From the NCBI RefSeq assembly GCF_951801035.1, contig NZ_CATOKT010000008.1: a DNA stretch of 64,000 nucleotides; one strand, written 5' to 3'. Below are positions 27,123-37,100 of the stretch, piece after piece. The notes beneath the pieces were generated by a model. That model saw only the letters and a program-made list of their open reading frames with translations, was not told the origin of the DNA and searched no databases. The stretch comes from Adlercreutzia sp910585575. Its GTDB lineage: Bacteria; Actinomycetota; Coriobacteriia; Coriobacteriales; Eggerthellaceae. The stretch's first letter is position 1. Every line of letters begins with the position of its first letter. Position numbers and translations under genes: made by a program.

Positions 27123-27395
27123 ATGAGATTCGAATACGATCAAGCAAAAAGCAAGGCAAACCTCGAGAAACACGGCATCGATTTCGAAGAAGGACAGCGA
27201 CTTTGGGGCGACAGGAACTACATCCAGTTCCTCGTCCGGTGCCGCGGAGAAGAGCGCCACGGCATCCTCGCCCGTTATGGAGGAGCAGTTTGGCTGGCGG
27301 TCATCACCTACCGAGGAAGTCGCACGCGCATTATCTCGATCAGGAAAGCTACAGCGAAGGAAGTGAGCATCTATGACAAAGCAAATAACCGCTGA
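27123..27395 (+). CDS. brnT: BrnT family toxin
   Basis: The 90-residue product has the BrnT form: MRFEYDQAKSKANLEKHGID at the start, then FEEGQRLWGD and the RIISIRKATAKE segment near the end. BrnT is a RelE-fold ribonuclease that slows translation when freed from its antitoxin. It overlaps brnA by 23 bp in a different frame, so the two are co-translated. The pair sits alone between terminators and may be a mobile two-gene cassette, although no mobile-element genes are seen beside it. Confidence 0.92.
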   Translation: MRFEYDQAKSKANLEKHGIDFEEGQRLWGDRNYIQFLVRCRGEERHGILARYGGAVWLAVITYRGSRTRIISIRKATAKEVSIYDKANNR

Positions 27396-27642
27396 AGAAC
27401 TCGATCAGCTCGTGGACGACGGTCAGGATATCACCGAGCACATCGACATGACCACTATCGTCCATCCTGCGCAAGGCGAGGAGATCCGACGAGTGAATGT
27501 CGACTATCCTGAATGGGTCATCAAGAACCTGGACATCCAGGCAGACCGCATCGGGATCACTCGACAGGCTCTTATCAAGCTCTGGACCGTCGAACGCCTT
27601 GAGGAAGAAGCGCTCAAGCAGCGCGAGTTGATGCAGGCTTAA
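27373..27642 (+). CDS. brnA: BrnA family antitoxin
   Basis: The 89-residue protein has an acidic N-terminus that would bind BrnT and a C-terminal ribbon-helix-helix (about 46-80: VNVDYPEWVIKNLDIQADRI and on, with GITRQALIKLW). The expected role is to neutralise BrnT and to repress the shared promoter. It overlaps the end of brnT. Confidence 0.9.
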   Translation: MTKQITAEELDQLVDDGQDITEHIDMTTIVHPAQGEEIRRVNVDYPEWVIKNLDIQADRIGITRQALIKLWTVERLEEEALKQRELMQA

Positions 27643-27659
27643 CGTCTCCCATAGTTGAA

Positions 27660-27691
27660 AGCCCCCGCCAGGTCGAAACCTAGCGGGGGCT
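27660..27691 (-). terminator. Hairpin between brnA and the flavoprotein reductase gene
   Basis: A 9-bp stem AGCCCCCGC/GCGGGGGCT with a 14-nt loop lies between convergent genes. On the minus strand it is followed by TTTC, so it could end the flavoprotein transcript; it may also act on the plus strand. Confidence 0.6.
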
Positions 27692-27710
27692 CAAGGGAGG
27701 GTTAGGAACC

Positions 27711-27739
27711 AGGGCCGTGCCGTCGGGGCACGGCCCTTT
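27711..27739 (+). terminator. Second hairpin between brnA and the flavoprotein reductase gene
   Basis: A 10-bp stem AGGGCCGTGC/GCACGGCCCT with a 7-nt loop is followed by TTTC on the plus strand. Confidence 0.6.
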
Positions 27740-27750
27740 CGCTCTTGGGA

Positions 27751-29406
27751 TTAAATACGCCCGCCGGCAATTTCCTGGCCCGAGGCTACCAGGCCCGCCA
27801 CGCGGCCCGTGGTCATGGCGCGGCCCAGGCTCATGCCGGGGATGAACATCTGGTGCTCTAGGCCGCCAAAGAAGTTGCCCTGGCAGTTGCCGACGCAGAA
27901 CAGGCCGTCGATGACCTCGCGGTTCTCGTCCAGCGCGCGGCAGCGCTCATCGGTCTCGATGCCGTTCAGCGTGCACAGCACGCCCGCACGGCGCTGCACA
28001 GCGTAGAACGGTGCCTTCTTTACGGGCTTCAGGCGCCCGGCCTGCTTGCCGAAGTCGTCGTCGTAGCCCGCATCACACAGCACGTTGTAGCGATCCACCG
28101 TGGCCTTCAGGGCATCGGCCGGCACGCCCATGGCGCTGGCCAGCTCCTCGATGGTGTCGGCCTTGAACACGTCCCCGTTTTCCACGCCTGCCTCGGTGGA
28201 GGCGACGATGTCCACGGGCGGCTCCTTCTTCATCATGCCGGAGCCCATGTCTTCCCAGTCGGTGCGGTAGTTGTCGTCGAACACCTGGAAGTGCATGCAC
28301 TCGGGCTGCAGCACGTCCTGGGCATACAGCTGGCCGTAGGTCATGTCCTCGTTGCAGAAGCGCTCGCCGTTCTTGTTCACGAACAGCCACGGCTCGCCCG
28401 AGCCCGCAATGTCGGGCACGTCGATGGGCGGGTCGTAGTGGATGTTCGAGCAGTGCGGAGCCAGCTGCATCTTGCCGCCGACCCACATGCCCATCAGCTG
28501 GCCGTCTCCCGTATTCACCTCGGGTTGGGAGTAAGCCGACTTCAGGCCCGTGGCATGGGGTAGGTACTCGGCGCGCATGGCCTCGTTGTTGCCGTAGTCG
28601 CCGGCCGCCAGGATGACGCCATCAGTGGCCGTCGCCTTCACGTACTGCCCATCGGCGTCCTTACCGATGGCGGCGCTGACCCGTCCGGTGTTGTTGTCGT
28701 CGCGTACCAGCTGCACCGCCGGTGTGCTGTAGAGTACCTGGCCGCCGTGCTCCTCGGTATAGTCGAGGAACCACTGCGCCAGCGCCTGCATCTCCCCCAC
28801 CCACATATGCACGCAGGGATAGCAGCGGTTATGCTCGTCGGGATACTCCATCTTCGTGGTATCCACCACTAGGGCAGGTCCCACACCCTCGACGTCGCCC
28901 GTCAGCGCCATGGCCCAGTCCATGGTAGGACCGCTGTTGTAGATCCACGTCTTCAGCAGGCGAAGGTCGGCGCGGTTCTCGCCGCGGCGCGTCCACTCGG
29001 TCACCACTTCCCACGGATCGAAATCGGCCCCGATCTCATTTTGCGCCTTCGAGTTCCAGGCTGCGGCGCCCGAGCCGTGGGACAGGGCCGTGGCCGCCTT
29101 CTGCAGGACAACCACCTTCTTGCCGGCTTCGGCCGCCGTGGCCGCCGCCACGGCACCGGAGATGCCGCCGCCCACCACAACGATATCGGCCTCGATAGTG
29201 CTGCCGATCTGATCGTCGGTAATAGGAGCCGGTGCCGCCTTGTAGTCGGCTGCGGCCGCCGCGCTGTTGGCACCCGTGCCCGCCAGGTTCTCTTCCTGGG
29301 CGGCCGGGGCGGCCGGTGCGCAGCCCGTCAAACCACTTACAGCCACGGCCGCCGCAGCGGCCCCGCCCAAGCCTAGAAACGAGCGACGCGAAAGTTTGCT
29401 TTCCAT
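27751..29406 (-). CDS. Tat-exported FAD-dependent reductase (fumarate reductase flavoprotein family)
   Basis: The 551-residue product has a twin-arginine lipoprotein signal (SRRSFLGLGG and LTGCAP), an FAD-binding GGGISGAVAA motif near residue 80 and the succinate dehydrogenase/fumarate reductase flavoprotein fold. It has neither a heme-c CxxCH motif nor an FMN-binding domain, unlike many flavocytochrome relatives. Such proteins reduce an alpha,beta-unsaturated organic acceptor in the cell envelope. The substrate is unknown. Upstream on the same strand are the LuxR and LysR regulators; a palindrome-rich gap (29407-29540) precedes it. Confidence 0.9.
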   Translation of the reverse strand: MESKLSRRSFLGLGGAAAAAVAVSGLTGCAPAAPAAQEENLAGTGANSAAAAADYKAAPAPITDDQIGSTIEADIVVVGGGISGAVAAATAAEAGKKVVVLQKAATALSHGSGAAAWNSKAQNEIGADFDPWEVVTEWTRRGENRADLRLLKTWIYNSGPTMDWAMALTGDVEGVGPALVVDTTKMEYPDEHNRCYPCVHMWVGEMQALAQWFLDYTEEHGGQVLYSTPAVQLVRDDNNTGRVSAAIGKDADGQYVKATATDGVILAAGDYGNNEAMRAEYLPHATGLKSAYSQPEVNTGDGQLMGMWVGGKMQLAPHCSNIHYDPPIDVPDIAGSGEPWLFVNKNGERFCNEDMTYGQLYAQDVLQPECMHFQVFDDNYRTDWEDMGSGMMKKEPPVDIVASTEAGVENGDVFKADTIEELASAMGVPADALKATVDRYNVLCDAGYDDDFGKQAGRLKPVKKAPFYAVQRRAGVLCTLNGIETDERCRALDENREVIDGLFCVGNCQGNFFGGLEHQMFIPGMSLGRAMTTGRVAGLVASGQEIAGGRI

Positions 29407-29540
29407 GCTGATTCCCTCCTTTAGGTTTCCTCGGCGCTGTCTGCGCCTTCCCCAAACTAGCGGAAATCAGTGCCGCAACGCACCTGCCGATTCGTACGAT
29501 TTTGCGAAAAAACCTATCGTATATTTTATCCGATACGCTC

Positions 29541-31136
29541 TTATGGGAGGTTCTGATCAGGCATTTCTTTGTCAATGATGTCGATAAATTCCTGACGGGA
29601 GTGCACCTGCATCTTGCGATAGATGTGGGTGAGGTGCGACTGCGCCGTGCCCTGCGAGATATGCAGCTCCTTCTGCACGAAGGGAAGCGACCGCCCCCGA
29701 GCCAGCAGCAGCGCCACCTCGCGCTCACGCGGCGTGAGGCCGAAGCGCTCCTGGAGGAACGCGAGCGGATCCTCCTCGCAGGCACCTTCACTGTCAGATT
29801 CGCCGTCGGGTAATGCAGCGTCCGCGGGCACAGCAGCACCCGGGGCTTTTCCAGGGGCGGCTGAAGCCGTCGAATGCGGTTCCTCCAGAGCACGCGAGCG
29901 GGGCACCATGCCCCAGGCGCTGGCGAAGTCGCTTTGGTTGGTGGCAACCACGGCCACCACCACAATCAGGAAAAGGAACGTACAGGCAATGGCGTCCCAC
30001 GAGAGCACCGGCCCCTGCACCGCCGCGATGAGCCGACCCGAGAGCGGCACGCCCACCACCACGGCCAGGGCGAAGCTGGCCTGGGCCGTTCCAAATACCG
30101 TAAAGGCCGAGGTGCCCGTGCACTTCGCGATGCCGGCGCAGTAGGCCCACACGATGCAGCGGCATCCCATGAAAGCCGCGCCAAACACCGCGTAGGCTAC
30201 CTCGAAGGAGGCGCCGAACAGTACCGTGCACAGAAAGCTGAGCGCCATAATGACCAGCACGACTTGCAGGTTGGGGATGGTGGCGCGGCGCTCCGGCGTC
30301 AGGCGCCGCCTCGCTTCCAAGGCCGCAGCCAGCACCACGAGACCTGCCACACCGCCTGCCAGATACCAGTCGCCCATGAAGCCCAAATCCACCTGCGCGC
30401 CAGCGGGGGCGGCGAAGCCGCGGAACATCTCGCCGCCCAGGGCGAAGAAGAACAGCGCCGCCAGGGGGATGATAATGCGCGGATTGATGCGCAGCGACGG
30501 GCGTCGATCTTGCGCGGGGCTTCCGCCGCCTTCGCCTGCCGGCGATCCGAAGCCCAGAAGCACCAGGGCCGAAGCGGCCGGCAACAGCACCACGCTGGCA
30601 ATGGCGATGAGCGGGTCCATCATGCGCACCAGAAAGAACAGCGCGCAACTGAGTGCATAGGCGGCAGCGATGTTCACCAACGCCCCCGAGGCGCCGCAGG
30701 GCACGAAGCGGCGGCCGTACAACAGCACCAGCCATCCTGTGGCAACGCCTGTCGTGACCGCACCCGCAGCCGACATAGCCCAGGTAAGCATCGCGTTCTG
30801 AGGAGCCAGCCACGGTCCCAGCGGTACCAGAAGCGTGCCAAGGGCGCACAGGGCCGCGGTAAGGCCAATGAGCCCGCGCGAATCGGCATAGCGCTCGAGC
30901 CGCTTGCCCAGCAGCGCGCAGGCCACCAGCGTAAGGGCATGGGCCCAGGCTGCCCAGCCCCAGGCCTCGCGCACGCTATCGGCCGCCGCAGCTTCCAAAG
31001 GGAACAGCACGGGCGTGTAAAACGTCAGGAACAGCCACGCCCAATACAGCCCAAGCCCCAACAGGCGGGGATCGAACGCGCCCGACCGACTCTCCCCTCT
31101 TGTCGCGTACTGCCCCCGCCCCTCCTGCGTCGACAC
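29541..31136 (-). CDS. LuxR-type regulator with N-terminal 12-helix transporter-like domain
   Basis: The 531-residue product has about 12 hydrophobic segments over residues 25-420, MFS-like in pattern, a low-complexity linker (about 425-460) and a LuxR HTH at 465-531 (LTPREREVALLLARG and SQGTAQSHLTHIYRKMQ). The fusion is common in Eggerthellaceae, where such genes sit beside exported reductases. The membrane half may sense an extracellular substrate and the HTH act at the membrane. It lies between a LysR gene and the reductase at 27751-29406. Confidence 0.9.
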   Translation of the reverse strand: MSTQEGRGQYATRGESRSGAFDPRLLGLGLYWAWLFLTFYTPVLFPLEAAAADSVREAWGWAAWAHALTLVACALLGKRLERYADSRGLIGLTAALCALGTLLVPLGPWLAPQNAMLTWAMSAAGAVTTGVATGWLVLLYGRRFVPCGASGALVNIAAAYALSCALFFLVRMMDPLIAIASVVLLPAASALVLLGFGSPAGEGGGSPAQDRRPSLRINPRIIIPLAALFFFALGGEMFRGFAAPAGAQVDLGFMGDWYLAGGVAGLVVLAAALEARRRLTPERRATIPNLQVVLVIMALSFLCTVLFGASFEVAYAVFGAAFMGCRCIVWAYCAGIAKCTGTSAFTVFGTAQASFALAVVVGVPLSGRLIAAVQGPVLSWDAIACTFLFLIVVVAVVATNQSDFASAWGMVPRSRALEEPHSTASAAPGKAPGAAVPADAALPDGESDSEGACEEDPLAFLQERFGLTPREREVALLLARGRSLPFVQKELHISQGTAQSHLTHIYRKMQVHSRQEFIDIIDKEMPDQNLP

Positions 31137-31244
31137 AAGCCTGCTCCCTCTATTCTAATCCGCCAATTTCTTTCCATCTTAGCAATGAGTAGGCTGATTT
31201 TGACAGAAAAACGAGATGGGTAGCGTCTGAAGCGGACGAGGCGC

Positions 31245-32132
31245 CTACCTCGCCAGGATAAACTCCTTTAGCTCGGTCATGAGGGGGCTTTGGGGAGCAC
31301 CCCGCTTCTCAGCCAAGCCGAGGGGCAGCGTGAAGGCGTCCTCGGGCGTCAGCGGCCGATAGACGATACCCTCGGGCGGCTCATCGGCGTTGTGCTCGGG
31401 AGAGAAATCCACCCCTTCCCCGTTGCGCACGAAGCGCTGGGCGTTTTCCAGGCTGAAGGGCAGCGGCACGTAGTTGGGCTTCAAGCCGTAGCGCTCGAAG
31501 CCGGTCACAATGCGATGGTACGTCTCCTTCAGGTCGGGCGTAGGGAAGATGGGCACTCCCGCCAAATCGCGGAAGCTGATGGCTTCCTTTGACGTCAACG
31601 GGTGATCGGCCGGCAGCGCCACCAGCAGATGGGCGTCGACCAACTTGGTGAAGGAGAACTGCGCTGGGTCGGGCTCGCCCACCACGAAGGCCAGATCCAC
31701 CTCGCCCTGGGCCAAGGCCGACAGGCACGCATCGCTCGTCAGCTCGAACACGCGCAAGTCCGCATCAGCGTGGTCGGCCCGAAAACGCGCGAGGCCCTCC
31801 AACGTGAAACCCTCACCCTGCTGTTGCAAACTGGCCGAGGCATAGGCGAAGGTGGCTGTCTGAGCCACCGATTCTCGATACCGATCTACCAGGCCGCCCA
31901 GAGACGCTGCCTCGTCCAGCAGATGCTCGCAGGCGGGCAGCATTGTCTCGCCGAACGCCGTCAGCTCGACACCCTGGCGCCGGCGGTTGAACAGCGGGAT
32001 GCCCCACTCCTGCTCGAGCGAGGCCACCGAGGCCGAGAGCGTCTGCTGAGTCACGTAGGCGCCCTTCGCCGCCGCCGAAAACGAGCCGGCCCGGGCTACC
32101 AGGCGAAAGTACTCAATTTGCCGTAAGTCCAT
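31245..32132 (-). CDS. LysR-family transcriptional regulator
   Basis: The 295-residue product starts MDLRQIEYFRLVARAGSF, with the winged helix-turn-helix at residues 1-60 (AAAKGAYVTQQTLSASVASLE) and a co-inducer domain at about 90-290. It probably responds to a small ligand and acts on adjacent genes. It is 135 bp after the flavoprotein gene at 32268-33962 and 108 bp before the LuxR gene, all on the minus strand. Confidence 0.92.
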   Translation of the reverse strand: MDLRQIEYFRLVARAGSFSAAAKGAYVTQQTLSASVASLEQEWGIPLFNRRRQGVELTAFGETMLPACEHLLDEAASLGGLVDRYRESVAQTATFAYASASLQQQGEGFTLEGLARFRADHADADLRVFELTSDACLSALAQGEVDLAFVVGEPDPAQFSFTKLVDAHLLVALPADHPLTSKEAISFRDLAGVPIFPTPDLKETYHRIVTGFERYGLKPNYVPLPFSLENAQRFVRNGEGVDFSPEHNADEPPEGIVYRPLTPEDAFTLPLGLAEKRGAPQSPLMTELKEFILAR

Positions 32133-32203
32133 AGGTTCCCCTCCCTGTGGGTTTCTCTATCATACTTCACCTCTCGTCTCCACGCAGCCTCCGCAACGCG
32201 AAC

Positions 32204-32233
32204 GGGACGGACGCCGCAGCGGGCATCCGTCCC
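32204..32233 (-). terminator. Hairpin after the second flavoprotein gene
   Basis: GGGACGG/CCGTCCC with further pairing inside lies just past the stop of the flavoprotein gene. No T run follows, so termination is unsure. Confidence 0.4.
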
Positions 32234-32267
32234 AGGGAGGGGGAGGTATAGTTGTGGATGGGGTGCT

Positions 32268-33962
32268 CTAGGCCTGAGCCGCCGTCACACCAGCCAGATA
32301 GCCCGAGCCCACGCAGAAGCCCTGGCAGGAGCCGCCCTCGAAATAGGGCACCGCCCAGAAGTCGCCATCGACGCCCGCCACGAACAGGCCGGGGACAACA
32401 TCGGCATCAGCATTAACCGCGCGGCAGAAGCCGTCGGTCTTGATGCCGCCGAGGGTTACCCACGCGGCAATGTCCAGCTCCACCACGTACAACGCTCCGT
32501 TGTCCACAGCGCGCAGGAACTGCTTTTCCTTGAACATCTCCTCATCAACGCCGTTCTTGCAGTACTCGTTGTAAGTAGTCAGCGTCTCGGGCAGATTGGT
32601 CAGCCCCGTGGCTTCCGCCAACGCCTCGGCGGTGTCGGCCTTCCAGATCCAGCCCTCGTCGATACCTTGCTGCACCATGTCGGGCAGCGCCGTCAACGTC
32701 TTATCCATAAAACCCATCTGCACGCCGGGTGCCATGTTGCCGAAGGCGTCTTCCGAGATAAAGTCCATAACCGGCGTGGTGGCCAGCTCGTTGATCAGAC
32801 CGTCATCGATGATCATGTAGTACACGCCCTCGCGCAGCAGGGGCTCGCCGCAGTACATGGTGTGCTTGGCCATGGTACCCTCGTCCATGAAGCGCACACC
32901 GTGCTTGTTCACCATCAAGCCACCGAACAGCGGCAGGCTGAACACGGGGGTAGCGTTGCAGTCCTCCAGGCTGACGAAACGCGCCGAAGACTTCATGTTG
33001 CAGGCGCCCGATTCGTTGATGGAGGTGCTGAAGTTCTTGCCCATCTCAGCGCCAGCTGACTGAGCCAGCTTGATGCCGGCACCGTCGTTGTACTGGTTGC
33101 CCGTGCCGTACATGAGAGCGCCGGAGTAGTATTCGCGCAGCATGTCCTCGTTCTGGATAAAGCCGCCCGTGGCCACAATAACGTTGCGCGCCTTCACATC
33201 GGTGGTCTTTCCGCTGTTCTCGTAGCGCACGCCAGTGACCTTGCCATCTTCCATAAGCAGATTCGTGACGTTGGCGCCCCAGCGAGAATCGACGCCGAAC
33301 TTGTCGAGCATCCCCTGCAGGGCCTCGGCGCGTTCTGCCCCGCTCGTGGCGTAGATGTGGCCGCCGCGGTTCAACATGAGAGTGTTTTCGTCGGCGCCCT
33401 CGAAAGCGAACATGAAGGGCACGCCGCCCTCGATCATGAGGTCGATTCCCTTGCCCGATGCGGGCAGCACATTGCGCAGCAGAGCCGCATTGGTCTGGTA
33501 GTGGGTACCCGTCCAGATGAAGTCGAACATGTCCTTAACGGTCAGGTGATTGTCGTATTCCAACTCAGGGCTCGACTCGATAGCCCACACACCCGACACC
33601 ATGGAGGCGTTCGTGCCGGCCATAGACGTTGCGCGGTCGAGGCCGATCACCTTCGCGCCCTCCTTGGCGGCCGCCGAAGCTGCCACCAGGCCGCTGGTGC
33701 CAAGGCCCACCACAACCACATCACAGCTTTCCTCGGCATCGGCCGCCGGCAGCTCCTCAGCTACGGGAGCAGCGTCAGCGCCGGTGCCGTTGTCGCCCGT
33801 ACTCGGCGCCTGGGGTGCGCAACCGGCAAGTCCCAGAGCACCCAGAGCGGCAGCGCCCAGGGCACCCAAGCCCAGGAAGGAGCGGCGGGAGATGCCCTGG
33901 CCAGTCAGGCTCTCCTCGCTGGTCATTTCGACGGCGACTTCGTTGACGGCATTCTTCTTCAT
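32268..33962 (-). CDS. Tat-exported FAD-dependent reductase (fumarate reductase flavoprotein family), second copy
   Basis: The 564-residue protein has a Tat lipoprotein signal (SRRSFLGLGA and LAGCAP), an FAD-binding GLGTSGLVAA motif, and a GGFIQNEDM segment and GTGNQYNDGAGI motif typical of this flavoprotein family. It is distinct in sequence from the reductase at 27751-29406. It lacks a heme-c domain. The start at 33962 (MKKNAVNEV) follows AAGGAGG; a longer ORF adds 12 residues. Substrate is unknown. It is followed by LysR on the same strand. Confidence 0.9.
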   Translation of the reverse strand: MKKNAVNEVAVEMTSEESLTGQGISRRSFLGLGALGAAALGALGLAGCAPQAPSTGDNGTGADAAPVAEELPAADAEESCDVVVVGLGTSGLVAASAAAKEGAKVIGLDRATSMAGTNASMVSGVWAIESSPELEYDNHLTVKDMFDFIWTGTHYQTNAALLRNVLPASGKGIDLMIEGGVPFMFAFEGADENTLMLNRGGHIYATSGAERAEALQGMLDKFGVDSRWGANVTNLLMEDGKVTGVRYENSGKTTDVKARNVIVATGGFIQNEDMLREYYSGALMYGTGNQYNDGAGIKLAQSAGAEMGKNFSTSINESGACNMKSSARFVSLEDCNATPVFSLPLFGGLMVNKHGVRFMDEGTMAKHTMYCGEPLLREGVYYMIIDDGLINELATTPVMDFISEDAFGNMAPGVQMGFMDKTLTALPDMVQQGIDEGWIWKADTAEALAEATGLTNLPETLTTYNEYCKNGVDEEMFKEKQFLRAVDNGALYVVELDIAAWVTLGGIKTDGFCRAVNADADVVPGLFVAGVDGDFWAVPYFEGGSCQGFCVGSGYLAGVTAAQA

Positions 33963-34103
33963 GGGAGCCCTCCTTCGATCGTTCATTTCCCTGCCCAAAA
34001 GATTACCGAGCCGAGCGCTGCTTGCATAACAAACGTCTTCGAAGGGATTTCAGGAAATTTTTGTAGCTGGTCGGCGGAACGAGTCTTCTGCCAGAGTCAA
34101 CGC

Positions 34104-34139
34104 AAAAAAGAAAGGAGCCCCAAGGCTCCTTTCTTTTTT
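34104..34139. terminator. Bidirectional terminator after nifJ
   Basis: A perfect 10-bp stem GAAAGGAGCC/GGCTCCTTTC with a CCAA loop is flanked by an A run and a T run, 40 bp beyond the nifJ stop. Confidence 0.93.
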
Positions 34140-34181
34140 GCAGATAGCGCTTGCGCCGAGGCTTACGGAGCAGACAGCAGC

Positions 34182-37100
34182 TTACTCCTGACCGTAGAGG
34201 TCCTTCAGCTTCACCAGGTGCGCGTAGCGATCCATGGCGGCCTGCTCGTTCTCGGCGAACAGCTCGCCGGCGCGCTCGGGGAACTCGCGGGTCAGACGGC
34301 TGTAGCGGGCCTCGTTCATGAGGAAGTCCTGGTACTCGCCTTCCACGGGCTCCTTGGAGTCCAGAATGAGCTTCTTGCCCGGAGCGCCCTCGGGATTGAA
34401 GCGCAGCAGGTTCCAGTAACCGCAGTCCACGGCCTTCTTCATCTCGGTCTGGCAGTTGGTCATGCCGCCCTTGATGGAGTGCATCTCGCAGGGGCTGTAG
34501 CCGATGATGAGTGAGGGGCCCGGATAGGCCTCTGCCTCGGTGATGGCCTTGATGGTCTGGTTGAGGTTGGCGCCCATGGCCACCTGGGCCACATACACGT
34601 AGCCGTAGGTCATGGCAATCTCGGACAGGCTCTTCTTCTTCACGTCCTTGCCCGCGGCGGCGAACTGGGCCACCTGACCCAGGTTCGAGGCCTTGGAGGC
34701 CTGGCCACCCGTGTTGGAGTACACCTCGGTGTCGAACACGAAGATGTTGACGTCCTTGCCGGAAGCCAGCACGTGATCCAAACCGCCGTAGCCGATGTCG
34801 TAGGCCCAGCCGTCGCCGCCGAAGATCCAGACGGACTTCTTGGTCAGGTACTCCTTGTTGTCGAGGATGCCCTGGGCCAGCTCGGCCACCTCGCCGGTGC
34901 CCGCAGCCGCTGCCGTCAGGGCCTCAACGTAGGCCGCAGAAGCCGTCTTGGAAGCCTCGGCGTCCTCGCGGGCTTCGAGCCAGGCGCGGGCCGCGTCGGC
35001 CAGCTCGCCGGCGGCGCCACCGCACTCGATGAGGGCCTCGGAGTCCACAACCACCTTGTCCTGCACGGCCTCGTAGCCCAGCAGCATACCCATGCCGTGC
35101 TCGGCGTTGTCCTCGAACAGCGAGTTGCTCCACGCCGGGCCATGGCCGTCGGCGTTCACCGTGTAGGGGCTGGTGGCCGCCGGACCACCCCAGATGGAGG
35201 AGCAGCCCGTGGCGTTGGCGATGTACATGCGATCGCCGAACAGCTGGGTAATCAGGCGGGCATAGGACGTCTGGGCGCAGCCGGCGCAGGAGCCCGAGAA
35301 CTCGAGCAGCGGACGCTTGAACTGGCTGGCCTTCACCGACGTGCCCTCCAGCTCGGGCTTGCGGGACACCTCGTTCACGCAGTAGTTGAACACCGGCTGC
35401 TGATCGAGCTCGTCGGCGATGGGCATCATGGTCAGCGAGTCGGTGGGGCACTGGATGACGCACAGGCCGCAACCCATGCAGTCGAGCGGCGAGACGGCCA
35501 GCGCGTACTGCATATCGGCGCCCACCTTGCCCTTGACCGGGATGGTCTTGATGTTGGCCGGAGCCGCCGCCACCTCGGCGTCGGTAAGGGCGAAGGGGCG
35601 AATGGTGGCATGGGGGCACACGAAGGCGCACTGGTTGCACTCGATGCAGGTGTCGGGGTTCCACTCGGGCACCGACACGGCCACGCCGCGCTTCTCGTAG
35701 GCCGAGGCGCCCAGCGGGAACTGGCCGTCCTCATAGCCCACGAAGGCGGACACGGGCAGCGCATCGCCGTCCATGCGGGCCACGGGCTCCATGACCTCGG
35801 TGACCAGCTTCACCGTCTCGGGACGGCCCTCGATGGTCACGGCCTTCGGCGCAGCCTCGGCCGTCTTCCAGGACTCGGGCACCTCGACGCGCACGAAGGC
35901 GGTAGCGCCGGCGTCGATGGCTTTGTGGTTCATGTCCACCACATCCTGGCCCTTCTTGGCGTAGGACTTCGTGGCGGCGTCCTTCATGTACTGGATGGCT
36001 TCTTCCTGGGGCATAACCTTGGCCAGGGTGAAGAAGGCCGACTGCAGGATGGTGTTGGTGCGCTTGCCCATACCCAGCTCGATGGCCAGGTCGATGGCGT
36101 TGATGAGGTACAGCTTGATGTCGTTCTCGGCGATGTAGCGCTTGGCCTCGGCAGACAGGTGCTGCTCAAGCTCCTCGGGCGTCCACTGGCAGTTGATGAG
36201 GAAAGAGCCGCCCGGCTTCACGTCGCGCACAATGGGGAAGCCCTTGGTGACGTAGGAGGGGTTGTGGCAGGCCACGAAGTCGGCCTTGTTCACATAGTAG
36301 GGGCTGCGGATGGGGCTGTCGCCGAAGCGCAGATGTGAAATGGTAACGCCGCCGGTCTTCTTCGAGTCGTACTGGAAGTAGGCCTGTACGTACTTGTCGG
36401 TGTGGTCGCCGATGATCTTGATGGAGTTCTTATTGGCGCCCACGGTGCCGTCGCCGCCGAGGCCCCAGAACTTGCACTCGATGGTGCCCGGTGCCGCCGT
36501 GTTGGGGGCCGGAACCTCGGGCAGGGACAGGTTCGTGACGTCGTCCACGATGCCAATGGTGAACTGGCGACGGGGCTCGTCCTTCTCCAGCTCGGTGTAG
36601 ATGGCGAACACGGAAGAGGGCGGGGTGTCCTTCGAGCCCAGGCCGTAGCGGCCGCCCGTGACGGTGATGCCCGTGCGACCCTCGACGGCCAGGGCGTTCA
36701 CCACGTCCATGTACAGGGGCTCGCCGATGGAGCCGGGCTCCTTGGTGCGGTCCATAACGGCAATCTTCTTCACCGTGGCCGGCAGCGCCTCCACGAACTT
36801 GCTGGTGACGAAGGGACGGTACAGGCGCACCTTCACCAGACCCACCTTCTCGCCCTGGGCGTTCAGGTAGTCAATAACCTCCTCGGCCACGTCGCAGAAT
36901 GAGCCCATGGCCACGATGACGCGGTCGGCGTCTTCGGCGCCGTAGTAGTTGAACAGCTGATAGTTGGTGCCCAGCTTCTCGTTCACCTTCTGCATGTACT
37001 CCTCCACCACGGCCGGCAGGTCGTCGTAAAGGGAGTTGCAGGCCTCGCGGTGCTGGAAGAAGATGTCGCCGTTCTCGTGGGAACCGCGCATGGCCGGACG

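Noticed and set aside
34773..36338. A 521-codon plus-strand ORF over nifJ
   Set aside because: Shadow of nifJ, with no start signal and no motifs.
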